Shown piece after piece: positions 44,401 through 56,800 of a stretch of 64,000 nt of DNA. The position numbers were made by a program, and so were the translations under genes. How positions within the stretch are numbered: the first letter of the stretch is position 1; every line of letters begins with the position of its first letter. The notes below the pieces were generated by a model. That model saw nothing but the letters and a program-made list of their open reading frames with translations. It was not told the DNA's origin and ran no database searches. The stretch is from Pascua guehoae (lineage: Eukaryota > Basidiomycota > Tremellomycetes > Trichosporonales > Trichosporonaceae), in NCBI GenBank assembly GCA_001600415.1, contig BCJX01000013.1, forward strand, positions 508,753 to 572,752, in the 5' to 3' direction.

Positions 44401-46181
44401 GCCGGGAAAGCCAAATGTTTCTCCCAGCCCGCGCTCGTACGTTCCTCGCCCCTCGCCGCCTGGCCCACGGAGGTCTCCTTCCTCTGCCCCGCGCTCCATG
44501 GGGTTTTCTATCAGCGCAACCGCTGGTGTCGTCGCGCCGAGCAAGTACTCCGAGTACAGCGACGGGAGGAAGCCCTTGAGGGCCTTCATCTCGGCAAGCT
44601 GCGGTCAGTGTGTAGTTCTGCCAACCCGTTATCCAGAATGACAACAGTGGTGGAGGAATGTTTCATTGGCAGGTGAGGTGCCCCGGCCAGTCTGTGGCTC
44701 TGCCACAGCGGCGGGTCCAAAATCACGCCTCACACAGCGCCTCCGGGGCCGCTTGACTCACCTGACTCTTGAGCGCATCACGGAGGAGGATCGCAAAGTG
44801 CTCAGCCGTAGGCAGGAGCGACGTCAGCTGGAGGATCTGCACGTGTCAGCGCTTCACCCCTTGTGCAACTGAGCATGAGTGCGCGGTTGAGCCAAGTACG
44901 AGCACGGGACCGTGCTCCTCGGCAGGCTCTATTTCTGGAAAGCTGCTCGGGCACCGCCATGAGGCTGATCATTTGTGAGGTGGGAGGACTCACGATCCGC
45001 ATGCCGTGCCATGTTGCGAGCGAGAGCGCAAACACGCCGGCGCGCGAGTTGAGACTGGGCGTGAGTATGGGCTGTAAGATGGGTCGTGAAGGTGTGGCGG
45101 GGTGAGCACGGCGCCGGGTTGCCATGTACTACACATTTGGCATGTTGGGAATGCCCTCGGGCTCGGCAATGGCCATGCTGGAAACGGACCTGCCCGACGC
45201 GACAAGGCCGACGCGACAAGGCGACAATGCGCGCTGCACGCAGATTCGAATGTCTCCAAGAGCACAGCACACAACGGCACAGCGACACCCGAAAACAAGC
45301 ACGTACCGCTCAACGCGCCGGATAGTGTACAGGGGGAGCGTGCAGCGGCACGAGCGGCGATCGTTGGAGATGAAGCAGAGGAATGGCGGGAGGAGCGACA
45401 GTTTGCCGGCCTGGCGTTAGCCGTGTTGCGGGATCGTGTGCGGGGGGGAAGGGGGGGTAGGAGGAAGGGGGAAGTCAAAGGGCTGTAGAAAGCAACCCAA
45501 GCACTCATGTCGGACACAAGGCAACGGCGTGGATACGACGGGCGTTGTACGTCCCCGTCTGCTATCGGAGACCTCTGTCTCCACCAGCCCATGGCGTGTT
45601 ATCTACCGGCCGTTGGACGGCGTCCGATACGCCCGCCACAGCCTGCAATGCCCGCATGCCCACAACCCCCGGACCACAGCAGCATGGCCGCCATGCAGGA
45701 ACGCCAGAGGCAGCGGAGTCGGGGACGTTCTGACTGGCGTGGTGGGCAGGGGAATGGTGCGCGGTAGATCCGCAGTCTTACCAAGCCTACCACTGGTAGG
45801 AGACTACCGCCTCTGACAGCCGTCTCCGCCTCGACACTGTGGAGGCACACAGCCTTGGCGTCCCCGCCGTCACCACCCAAGCAGCCCCTTACATGCTCCC
45901 CGCTTCCGGCCTCGACCCTCGAGCCTGTACACCGACCAGACCCAGCTCCGACTCACATAAACATCCTCCTTGCCCTCGACACTCAGGACGGCATTGATGT
46001 CCATGCCCTGGAGGCCCGACGCCGAGCCGACGACATGGCTCTTGCCCCGCTGGGGCTTTACGACCTGGGGCGGCTCGCTGGGCGCCGGCAGCTGGTCGGC
46101 AGTGGGGACATTGAAGAAGTCGCGCGTCGCTTCGTCCTTGCTCTTTTCCGTGTACGCGCGGAGGTGCAGCGGGAGGGACAT
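41475..46181 (-). CDS. GYP2: GRAM/TBC/EF-hand Rab GTPase-activating protein, Gyp2 (TBC1D9) type
   Basis: A Rab-GAP of the TBC1D8/9-Gyp2 class acting on membranes. Exon 1 begins MSLPLHLRAYTEKSKDEATR and ends EDVY. A 5' intron of about 540 nt leads to AGKLSLLPPFLCFISNDRRS and CRCTLPLYTIRRVER, the GRAM/PH-like part, then NSRAGVFALSLATWHGMRI. The TBC domain runs from LQVGLPSRLRGELWEVMSGS through EIEKDLNRSLPEYKAY (the arginine-finger motif, DLNR form) to AYSFRNPELGYCQALNIVVA, where the glutamine finger YCQ is intact. Downstream an EF-hand is canonical (DKDADGYLTKDE). The C-terminus is Ser-rich then acidic (DSDGEDEGVEDDAG). A final exon ending TTGDLVDL with stop at 41475 is inferred from an acceptor near 41570; the exon before it may differ. 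A gap lies 27 bp upstream of the start. Many short introns. Confidence 0.88.
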
Positions 46182-47297
46182 GGCGGAGGAGGTGGGGCGG
46201 GGGGGGGNNNNNNNNNNNNNNNNNNNNNNNNNNNNNNNNNNNNNNNNNNNNNNNNNNNNNNNNNNNNNNNNNNNNNNNNNNGGGAAAGGTCGGGTCGCGC
46301 GTGCCAGCGTCCGATGGGCGGTGGCTAGGTCGAGGTGCCGAGTGCCCAGGTACCTTGTGCTAGGCGGAGACCGTGGCCGTGGTGGCCTGGTGGCTTTGTT
46401 GCGGACGTGTCAGTGCCTGCCTGTCGTGGCGCGTGCGAGGGCGCGCGCGGGGGGGAGTGAGCGAGCGAGCGGTGGGTGCCAGGTGGCAGTGGCTGGTGGG
46501 TGGTGAGGGGGTGCCGGGTGCCGACGGTGGTGTCGGTGGTGTCTGCGGGAGACGTCGACCGAGACGGAGAGTGGGCGACGTCGAGTTTGGTGGGTCTAGT
46601 TGATGCGAGGGTGGGTTGGGTTGTCGTGTGTCTAGACAGTAGGCCAAGTAGTACGCGGGTCCATCTGGGTAATGCTACGCTGGCTGCTGGCTGCTGGCTG
46701 GCAGGTGGTGGGTGGCTGTCATGAGGCCAAGGCTGGGCCCGGCCCAGGGTTGCGACGTCGCGACTACGGGTACAGGTCCTGGGCGACTGCGGATGCAAGA
46801 CGCGGACAGTCGATCCATCTCCGCATCTTAGCCACCACCGACCCGGCCTACCACTTGCCGCTAACTTCGATCAGCTGATAAGAATGTTTCAGCACCTCAC
46901 CACCCGTTCCGGACAGCGTTCAACCTCTTGACTGTGGACAGCCCCCCGCATGGTCGAGTATGTATTGGCAGTCACGCCGAGTAGCAATGCACAGCTGGAA
47001 TGAATACCAGGGTACCAAAGGCGACGAAGCAGTCTGGTGCCGTAGACCATTGAGAATGAACAATGAACAATTGGACACAACCACAATTGAACTCGTAATC
47101 CCAAGCGTGAGGGGCGCCGCGCACACGTGCTCACCACCCCCTCGCCTATCCCTCACCTCACTACCACCCAGCCCGTTTCATGACCTAGAGATCTTATGCA
47201 TACGGCTACGAACACGATCACCACCCCTCGTCCCCTAACGCCTCATGCCCAACACCTGTTGCCTAACAGCTGGTGCCCATCACCTGGTGCCCAACGT
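46182..47297. other. Intergenic region with assembly gap
   Basis: No gene supported. It includes the GAP-gene promoter with the gap at 46208-46281, G-rich sequence at 46430-46640, and a CCTAACGCC/CAACACCTG repeat at 47235-47295 just after the WW gene stop. Confidence 0.5.
46208..46281. other. Assembly gap (74 N)
   Basis: A run of N flanked by a G homopolymer, 27 bp upstream of the Rab-GAP start codon. Confidence 1.
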
Positions 47298-50200
47298 CTA
47301 GCGCCTCCGGCCATCGCGCTTGCGCCACGGCTCACGCTCACGCCGCATCTCGCGGTCGGGATACATTGACGGGCCGTCCGGGCGCTTGCCTCGGTCTCCC
47401 GGTGCACCAGGACCAGGCGGCCCGGCAGCGCCTGCGCCAGAGCCAGAACCGCCCGGCCCGGGGCCACCGGCACGCTCACCCCACCCGTCTCTGCCCCTCT
47501 CCCTTCCGCTTCCACGGTCGCGGTCACGGTCACGATCACGTTCACGATCGCGATCACGGTCTCCCCTGCCCCCGTCGCTGTCGCGACCCGGGACATAGCG
47601 GTCATAGTTGGGCCCGAGCTGCGCGTCGAGGTTGATGCGGATCCCGTTTGTCGCGCGCGGCTCGTCGCGGCGTCCAGCAGGACCGCCGCCACCACCGTTG
47701 TTGCGTACTGGCCACATGTTCGGTCCCGGCATGCGCTGGTCGAGTGGGCGGGCACCCGGCGCATTCGGGCCGTAGCGCGGCGGTGGCGAACGGGAGCGGG
47801 AGCGCTGGTCGGGCGCGGGGCCAGGGCGAGGGGCGTCAACGGCGTCGCGTGGGGGTTCACGCTGGTCGCGCTCACGGTCCCGGTCACGGTTGTCGCGCCC
47901 GCGGCCCCACATGTCGGGTGTCGTTGTGCTGGCGTCACGGCTACGGGGACGGTTGGGTGAGCGCTGAGAGTTGATCGGCGGGGTGCGGCCAAAGCCCGCT
48001 CCGTCGGGCGGTGGTCCAACAGGTTGGCGTATGGGCGCACCACCAGGGCGAATCGCTGCCGCCGCAGGACCGCCGGCAATGAGTGCCAAGCGCTCGGGCG
48101 CTACGGGCGGCCCGACGGGCACAACTGGCAAAGGGGGTGTGGGGAGTGTCGGCGTAACCGGCGTAGCATCGCGGTCGGCCATGCGGTCGCTGCGGTCACT
48201 GTGGCCGTCGCGGGGGTCATGGGTGTCGCGAGTACCGAGGTTGCGGTCGCGGTTGTCCCGAACGTCCCTGGCATCGCGCACGTCGCGTGCACCGCGGCCG
48301 TCGCCCCGTCGGTCGTCGCGACGGTCGCCGAGCGCCAGGCGCTGGCGGTCCGGATGAATGTATCCAACCCCACGGTCGCTGACGCTGCTGCCACGGTCAC
48401 CGCGGCGGCGGTCATCACTGCGCTCCTCCGTCTCGCGCCGATCCCGGTCCTCCTTGCGCACCGCAGCGCGGCGCTCAGCTTCACGCTTGAGACTCTCTTC
48501 GCGCTTCCGAGCTCCCTCACGATCCTCGTCCTCCTTACGTTTGCGCTCCTCCTCCCGCTTGCGCTCGTCCTCCCGCTTGCGCTCGTCCTCGCGCTTGCGC
48601 TCTTCCTCACGCTTCTGCTCAGCTTCATCCTGTTCAACCTCTTCACCCTCCAGCTGCTCCTCCTCTTCCCTGATACGCTTGAGCATCTCCTCGGCCTGGC
48701 GAGCCAGCTCGCGCAGCCGGAGGCGACGTGCCTCGGGCGTCTCCTTGGTCGCAGAGGTCGATGACGATGCCGATGCCGAGTCATTATTCTTGTCGTCGTT
48801 CCGTTCGGCTGTCCCACCATCCTTTGGCTCCACCTCCTTGGTTTCTGCTCTGCTCTCCTGTGTCGCACTGCTCACCGGTCCGGCGTTATTTCTTTGAGAA
48901 CTGGGCCCGCTGGGCGGGTCGCGGCCTCTCTGCGGCCACCCAGAACCGGGCTCTCGGCCGCGGAATCGTGGACCAGAGCGGTCCACCGGCGGCAACGACG
49001 GCGGCCCCTGGTTACGGTTGTGCACAGGCTGCAAGGCAGCCAGGCGGCTTTCGTGGATGCGAGGTCCCGCAGGCGGCTGGTTGGAGCTCTGGGTCGGTTG
49101 CGTCGGTACGGGCGTCACACTTGGCCTTGTAGGGGCATTGACGTCCTTTGGATTTGCGTTTGAGCGGGGTGCCGAGGCGCTTGCCACCGAGCCCGGTCCC
49201 CAGGCGCGCGGGGGTAAAGCGTCGCGAGTGTCGGAGTTCGTGTCCAGTCGGTCTCGGTCTCGACGGTCGCGTGTATCGTGGCCCTCCTGAACCTCGCTGT
49301 AACGGCGGCCGCCGGTTGAGTGTTCACGCGAGTTGCCTTCATTCAGACCACCGGCGGCGGGCTCGAGTGAATCACGATTACGGCTTGCTGCACCGCGGTC
49401 ACGGTCACGGTTACGTCCAGCGTCGCGGTCACGTTCCGCACGAGGTCCCAGTGGTGCACGGGGAGGGCTGCGGGCTTGAGGTCGGTAAGCGTGGGTCAGA
49501 AGGCTTGGGCCGGCCACGGCGCACCGCGGCGCACCCCGCAGCAGCGACTGGCGTTTTGGTAAAAGCTGTGGCGAGCTCGTTACGCTAGTACGGCCGCTGG
49601 CACTGGAACGGGTACGGGCACGACAATGGGGGCCACCGCGGCACGGCATGCACGGCAGGGACGCAACGTACTTCTCTGGTTTGGGTTGGGGTTTGGTCCA
49701 GCATTGCCAGTGGGCCCGCTGGGCGGCGGTTTAGCAGCATCACGTGCGGCAGGCTGTACAGGCGGCGGGCGGCCACGGTCGCGCTCCCTATCGCGGTCAC
49801 GCTCACCAGCACGAACACGGTCTCGCTCAGTCAACGCGGGGCTCGGACGCGCTGAAAGGCGCTCGGCTAAGGAGCGCTCGGCTGGCGCAGTGGGCTGCTT
49901 GTCGCGACTGTCATGCGTGTCAGACGGCCGCCTGTCGCGCTCACGCGCATCACGCGGCGTGTCAGTTTTCCGGTCCTTGTCTTCATCCGCGCGCTTGGTA
50001 TTGTCCTCGGTTTGTGAAGGGGGGTCCCACGTCGTGGTGTCCGTCGCGGCGTGGTAGTAAAAGTAGGTGCCCTGGGTCTTGGAGAGGATCCTCTTCCAGC
50101 CCGTGGGCAGCTCGGGGTCATCTTCCGACTTGTGGCTGCGCCCATGTTCACTCCTCCGTTCCTCCTTGTAGTCATCCTTGCGCTCGCTGCCCTCGGCTTT

Positions 50201-51447
50201 GCGCTCATCCTTGCGCTCAGTGTGCGGGTTACCTTGCTTGTCATCCAGACGCTCGTCATGGCGGGTCCGAGCAGGCTCCGTCGACGTCAACGGCGGCGGC
50301 GGGCCACGAGCGCTTGGCCCGTCCAGACGCCCACGCTCCCCATTCCCAGGACGCTCCACTGCCGGCCATCGACCCCGGTCTGCTGGCTGGGGGTCTTCTG
50401 GCCGCCATCTGTCATCACGCCCAGATTGGATGAGGGATAAGCCAGGTCCACGGTCCGGCACCGCTGGCCCGTCACGGTTACCACGTGCGTCGCGGTTATC
50501 CCGCCCGTCACGGTCCCGGATATCGCCCGCCGATGGCCAGCGGCTCATCGGACCTCTTTGGTCTCGGTTAGGGTTGCCCTCACTGCGGACATCACGTGGG
50601 TCGCGCTGGTCTCGGGGGTCTGGGTTGATTGGGGGCCATCTGTCGTCGCCCCCCCTGCGGTCGGTACGATCGGCGCGCTCACCCCATCCTCCGCGGCGGT
50701 CGTTGCGGCGGTCGGCTTCGGCGGGCCGGACATCGCGCATGTCCCGCCCTTGGTCGCGGCGCTCGCTGCGAGGGCCGGTCGGCGGAAGGGGCTGATCTGT
50801 CAGACTGCGCCCGCCGCCTGGGGCTGTGTCGCGAGGAAGAGTGGAAGTAGATGTGGTCATGGTGGGACGCGTGGACTTGCCTTGGGGGGACGGGTTGCGG
50901 GGGGCGCCGACATGGGCTGGCGCGCTGGCTCGGTCGGCGCCACGCGGAGTCCGTGTTTACGGTCAGGCGACGGCGACCGTGGGGCCATAGGAGTAGGTTT
51001 GGTGTCGAGCGGTGCGGGGGCGATGCTCTCCGGTTCAGGTTTGGATTCGCGAGGGGATGGGGCTGGTGAGTTGCGCTGTTCGCGGGTGCGACCGTTGGCA
51101 GAAGACGGGGCAGGCGCCGGCGGAGGCAGTGCTGACTCGGACAGCTTGAACTTGGCCGCAGTCGGCGGTGCCGAAGCGGGCACGGGAGGGGTATCTGATG
51201 CAGTCAGCTCTCTGTACCCATGCTCTACGTAGAGTTGACCAGTATCCTTCCTCCGTACTTTCCGCCCCTCGCGCACTCTCTCGTCCCCACTCGCCTGAAC
51301 ATGGCATCATTATTGACTGGCCCCCTGTCGGTCGCCTAGAGAATACCACGTACCCTCGAAGCCAAACTCATCGTCGCCACCCAGGCTGATGCAGTCCTCG
51401 TCGTCGTAGCCGCCGCCGTCGACGTCCCAGTCGACTTCGTCGTCCAT
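47298..51447 (-). CDS. WW-domain protein with RD/ER-rich tail, possible splicing-linked factor
   Basis: Exon 1 starts MDDEVDWDVDGGGYDDEDCI and ends GDDEFGFE. An intron (donor GTACGT near 51354, acceptor CTGCATCAG) joins to DTPPVPASAPPTAAKFKLSE. A predicted GC-AG intron (50792-50880) joins PPK to PLPPTGPRSERRDQGRD. The WW domain is DPELPTGWKRILSKTQGTYF with YYHAATDTTTWDPP: both Trp and the Tyr-Phe-Tyr strand are present. A further intron near 49500-49670 (donor GTACGT) connects to a long charged exon with KETPEARRLRLRELARQAEE, a Lys/Arg/Glu coiled-coil, and RD repeats, ending WRKRDGRRR. Low complexity dominates, so homology is hard to judge by eye. RS/RD-rich WW proteins often work in mRNA processing or transcription, but that role is only inferred. 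Length about 1,270 aa. Confidence 0.75.
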
Positions 51448-51807
51448 CGTGGTCGTGGTGGGAAGTGAAAGTGGTAGTGGAGACGGAACAGAGTTTTGTG
51501 CCAATGTCAGAAATCCGGAAGAGGTCAGAGAGGCACAGGCCCTTCGGCGCAGATGGCCACTCCCAGTTGGCATTTCGCGGAGGCTTTTTGCCCCTTCACT
51601 CCTGGCTGCTGGCTGCTGGCTGGCCCTCATTCCAGAAGCGTGCATCAAGACTGCCGACTGCTGCAAGTGGTGTCCATGGGCCAGTACATAGCTCCTAGCA
51701 ACACGAACCTGCCACGTCCTACTGGGTTGCTCGTAGTGTCGAGCAACGCATGCATACTGCTGAGTGGCGCGTGCCTGCCTATAAACGGTGTCTATATAAA
51801 CCCTATC
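51448..51807. other. Intergenic region upstream of the WW-domain gene
   Basis: Promoter of the WW gene and 3' flank of GMH1. No gene or distinct motif seen. Confidence 0.5.
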
Positions 51808-53158
51808 CTAGATTCCGATGCTGGGTGTTGCTCGCCACGGCTGCCCAAAGTAGACTTCGAGCCATGTACGCGCAATGTTGAAGCCGAGCAGGCTGAGGAG
51901 GTAGCCTGCAAAGAGGGGGAGGAGCGGGGCGAGGAAGAGCTCGCTCCGTGCGACAAATGGTAGCGCCGCATACCCCAGGTAGGTCACGTAGATGTATTGG
52001 AAGCCGGCGATGAGGAAGAGCGTGCTGCGGGTCAGTTGGTGCTACACAGCGCGAAGAAGAACTGTACAAAGGCGAAGTGCTCCGATAAGCAGTTCGAAAC
52101 AAGTCACAGCTAGAAACAGGACCCGAAACATGAAATCTAGAACGGTGCACTTACTTGCCAAGGCACAGACAGATCCAGTTGTTCCGCACCACCAACGCCG
52201 CGAGGGGCATAAGCGCGACGTAAGTCGTGAGGAAGGCGGGGAAGAACGAGTTGACCGCGACGTCAAACGCGTACGTAAACTCTACACGGTTGTCGGTGAT
52301 GGCCATATTTCCTGAGGACGTGACGAGGAGACGGTTGGCAATGAGCCAGAACACGAGCGCGACTCCAAGCGAGACCAGGATAAAGTCGCCTGGGCGAGTT
52401 AGGGCTGAGACTGGTGAAAGAAACCACAGCGCGACTCACGGAACACCATCTTTAGGATGAGAGCAATCGCCCCAGACATTGTCTTCTTGTACAAGAACGA
52501 CCACACGGTTCCGACCGCGGCAAGGCAGCCCGAGATGAGGTAGAGCATTGCTGGACTGAGGGGGTTAGTTGGATCCACCCGCAGGTGGCCCAGTACATTA
52601 ACTGAGCAAAGGAAGTGTACGTACTCATCTCGAGCCCAGACATTCTTCGTTTGTTTACTGAAACGTCAGCCAGACATGCTGGTGTGAACAAGCCACACGC
52701 ACTGATGGTAAGTCTGCTTGTATACCCTCCTCGGCGCAATGACCAGGTACGTGAGCTGCCAGAACGCGAGTTCAAAGTCCTGCGTGTAAGCGAAACGTAA
52801 ACGAAGTGTAGGTGGACTAGGGAAGAGGTGGGAAACGCAGAGATAACGGGCTGGACAACGCGGGGCACCTGTTGTGGAGACCTGTGAGACATGACGTCGG
52901 GTCTCCTCCAACTTGGCCAACCGAGCACGCCGGCGCTCCTACCACAACCGTGCCCCCGGACGCTGCACACTGACGCCCAGTGAGAGAATCGCGGGTCTAT
53001 ACGTGCCCGAAGCGACCGCTCCATGATAAGCAACCTACCATAGACTTGAACTTGGTCAACCTCCGGAGAACCAACGGCACGCCCCTGTCGGCGCGCGAGA
53101 GGGGCCGAGTGTCGCCATTCGCATAGACCCCAGGGGCCGACACCGGGAGGAGGGGCAT
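51808..53158 (-). CDS. GMH1: UNC-50 / Gmh1 family Golgi membrane protein
   Basis: UNC-50/Gmh1 is a five-span Golgi membrane protein linked to Arf-GEF function and receptor trafficking. Exon 1 (MPLLPVSAPGVYANGDTRPL) ends LRRLTKFKSM. After an intron comes DFELAFWQLTYLVIAPRRVY with KQTYHHKQTKNVWARD, the family signature. Hydrophobic spans follow: LYLISGCLAAVGTVWSFLYK, FILVSLGVALVFWLIANRLL, then VEFTYAFDVAVNSFFPAFLT, the conserved -EF-YAFDVH-N-FFP- motif, ALMPLAALVVRNNWICLCLG and FLIAGFQYIYVTYLGYAALP. The chain ends VYFGQPWRATPSIGI. Short introns split most spans. The start at 53158 precedes a short N-terminus, usual for fungal members. It is divergent from pyruvate decarboxylase. Confidence 0.92.
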
Positions 53159-53846
53159 GGCACGCGTGCGGATGCGGATCGACACGGTGGCGGGTATATG
53201 TGCGGGAGAGTCGACGAGTGGTGTAAGAGTACAGTAGTATGTGCAATGTTTGGGGGGCGAATGGAGGTCCCCAAGATGGATGGATACGTGAGGCGTCTGA
53301 ATCGGGGTGGTGGGTTCGAACAGGAAGCGAGTAGCACCCACAATTCAATAGGTGGAACATAAGCATGGCTTCCACGTGGATCGAGAATTGATGTGGATTT
53401 ATTGCTTATGTAACACGCTCACTGCTGCTATCACTACGCCTGGCGGCTTATCATGGCGAGACTTTGCACCTCTTTGTCTCAGATCAGGGGACTACTGCGT
53501 TCGGTGAGGATCGGTGAGGATGGGTTTGACGTCATGTGAACTGCAGATTATTTCGAGAACTGGACAACACGTCTTACTCGCCGACGCGCCACACCCATGA
53601 CACCCATGCCCGACCACGCCCGCATAACCCAAGGTCGCATTCGGCCAAATACAGTATCGCCCCAGTTGGCCTTGTCGGCCACACAGAGATAGGAAAAGCA
53701 CCCCCAGCATACGCAGCCATACCTCGCTTGCTGCCGTCACAGCCAGACTGACAAGACTGACAAGAGATAAAGGCTCCACATAAAACGGCCATGACCAACT
53801 TTTTTGTCCATCCATCCTCAAACCCAACAAACTCTCTCAGCTCACC
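53159..53846. promoter_or_regulatory. Divergent promoter region, GMH1 and pyruvate decarboxylase
   Basis: 688 bp between two divergent starts. An A-rich stretch (AGATAAAGGCTCCACATAAAA, 53764-53784) lies about 65-80 bp before the decarboxylase ATG and could hold its core promoter, but no exact TATA box is seen. A GGTGAGGATC direct repeat is at 53500-53520. Confidence 0.45.
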
Positions 53847-56800
53847 ATGCCTGACCAGATCACGTTTGCCAACTACCTCATCGAGCGCCTCAAGCAGATC
53901 GGTGTCAAGCAGGTAAGTGCACTTTGACGAGCGTGTCATATTCAAATGCCGCGTCGTGGGAGTCCAACATTCCCCTTCGCAACAACCCTCCCTCCACTCC
54001 CCCAGCGACGCTCACGCTCGCAGATCTTTGGTGTTCCCGGGGACTACAACCTCGAGTTTCTCGACTATTTCGAAAAGGACCCCGTCCTCAAGTGGGTCGG
54101 CAATGCCAACGAGCTGAACGCGGTGAGTACTCATGGACGTACGCACGGACATTCGAGCACGTTATGCTGCAGTGAACGTGGGCACGGCCCTGTGTGGCTT
54201 TTTTTCTGTCTCGCACGCACTGCGGAGCAACATCTGGAACAGACGGCTCCGAACTTGTCCAGCCACAATGCCACAGACGTCACCACCGACGATCGTGGCG
54301 CTCTCACCCACCGGCAGCGTTCCAATAGATTCAGCGTTCCAATAGATTATCGTTGTCGCAATCTTGTTCACGGTGGGCACGCAATACTGACCCGCAGGCA
54401 TACGCGGCTGATGGCTATGCACGCGTCAAGGGCAGCCTCGCGGTGCTCGTGACCACCTTTGGCGTCGGCGAACTGTCCGCCTTGAAGTGGGTAACAAGCC
54501 TGTGCACTCTGACATGCCAAGCTTGGGCGGTTGCGAATCAGAATCAGAAAACTAACGCCCAGTGGTATCGCCGGCTCGCTGTCTGAGCGCGTCCCCGTTC
54601 TCCACATTGTTGGTGCACCCAGCACCAAGCAGCAGGCACGTGTCTTGGCTGGCTTGCACCAGCCCTCGAGCTTATCCCAACTGACCACCAGGCCGACCAT
54701 GCCCTGCTGCACCACACGCTCAACTTACCGACCTCGTTTGGGGCGTTTGCCCGCATGTCGGCGCCGCTGTCGTGCGCGTCGGCGCTGCTCAACGAGGTCA
54801 AGGTCGACTCGGACCACTCGCTCACGGACGCCTTTGACGGGGCCCTCAAACACTGCCTTGTCGAATGCCGCCCGGCGTATGTCGAGCTGCCCATGGACAT
54901 TGTGCACACCCTCGTGGCTGCCGCTGGCCTCGAAAAGCCGCTGGTACGTACGATCCCAATCTCTCCAACACTTTCACATTGTCCCATGCTCTACACCCCA
55001 CGCTCGTTTTTTCCCACCGTTTTGTGCACCAGCCCTCGAATGCCGATTTTTTGTTTCTGACCCCAGCCTGAGCCAAGTGCCGCGCCTCCGTTCGCGCAGC
55101 TGCGCCGCCACCTCAAGAATAGCACCGACGCCCCGACCAGCTCGCTCATCAAGCTCGACGGTGGCCAGTTTGACCGCCCGACCGAGGGGCCGACCGCGTA
55201 CGTGGTCAAGGCGATCACGGAGCGGTTTGCGAGTGCCAAGCGCCCTATCGTGCTCGTCGACGCGTGTGCGGTGCGCTTTGGCATGAAGCCGATTGTGCGC
55301 GACCTGGTGGACAAGTGCTCGATCCGGTGCTTTACAAGTGAGTGCTAGATTAGAAATGCGGCAGAACCTAGCGCTAATATCCCAGCCCCGAGTGCGTATC
55401 TAGAGCTAGCTCCATTCGCCCACCAGCCGCCCCCCTGCTAACAAACAGTGGGCAAGTCGGTCCTGGACGAGCGCAGCCCATTCTTTGGCGGCTGCTACGC
55501 GGGTGCCAACTCGCTCACGCCCGTCAAGGAGGAAGTCGAGTCGGCCGACTTTGTCCTGTACGTCGGCAGCCTCAAGTCGGACTTCAACTCGGGCTCGTTT
55601 TCCGTAAAGATTCCCGTCGAAAATACGGTCCGCCTGCACAGCTTTACGACGTATATCGGCTACGCGTCGTTCCCGTCCACGGACATTCGCGAGGTCTTCC
55701 CGCGCCTCGTGCCCGCGTTCAATGGTGTCGTGAAGGCGCTCGGCCCGCCCGCGGCACTCTCCGAGACGCTCGAGGAAAAGATGGAAGCAGGCCGCGTCAT
55801 GAAGTTTGTCACCGAGCCCACGGGCGAGAAGATTACCCAGCAATGGCTCTGGCCCAGGGTCGGCGCGTGGTTCAAGGACAATGGTGAGTTGCGCCAGGTG
55901 CTACAAGAGATGTGGCAGAACGATCGCGGTTGGCGGTTTTCCCTCCTAATGTCTCCCCTGCACATGTCGTTTCCCACGCCAGCACCCCCTAACTCACAGA
56001 CATTATCGTGACGGAAACCGGCACCTCCTCGTTTGGCCTCATCCCCGCAGCCATGCCGTCGGACGCGACCTACGTCACACAGGTCCTCTGGGGCTCGATC
56101 GGTTGGAGTGTCGGCGCTGCGCTCGGCTGTGCTCTTGCGGCCGAGGAGGAGGAAACGGAGCGCCGCACAGTGCTCTTTGTCGGCGACGGCAGTCTGCAGC
56201 TTGTGAGTTGTGCTCTGGTTGTATTTCGAGAAGGAAGCGCTTGAAGGGGTTTTGGAGGAGGATTTGAGAAGAGGTTGGAACGACGAGCATTGAGTGTCGA
56301 AAGGCTAGTCGACCCCGGGGCGACAATGAGACTTTATGTTGTCCGGTACACCCTCCCAGCCAATGCTCGCTGTCGACAGCGGGTTCCCATCCTGCTAGTC
56401 GTACCGACGTTGCCGCCTCGACTAGATTCTGCCAGTCCCTCCTCGACACCCTTTCCCCCGTGTTCCCCACTCACACCCAGACCGTGCAAGAAATCGGCAC
56501 CATGGTGCGCCGCGGCGTCAAGCCGTACATTTTCGTCCTGAACAACGACGGCTACGAGATTGAGCGCCAGAGTGAGTGGACTTGGCCGTCAGGGTGGTGA
56601 GGTTCTGTCAGGGTGGTGAGGTTTGGGTGAAGTGGCGGATGAAGCAATGGCGGGCGGCAATGGACGGCAGCGTGTCTGTGTCTTGCCTGTCCTGCCATTC
56701 GTGACCACCGTCCGCCTCCCGCACTCTGCATTTCGGGTTCCCCGTCTATGGTCCGCCAGGACCTCCAGGACACCACCCCCCCCAGTTCATAGGCGTCCAC

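Noticed and set aside
47273..50860. Long plus-strand open frames opposite the WW-domain gene
   Set aside because: They are antisense shadows of Arg/Asp/Pro-rich coding repeats; the minus strand carries the WW domain and coiled coil.
53280..53310. GGGTTCGAAC-like sequence as a tRNA T arm
   Set aside because: No matching D arm, anticodon stem or acceptor within range.
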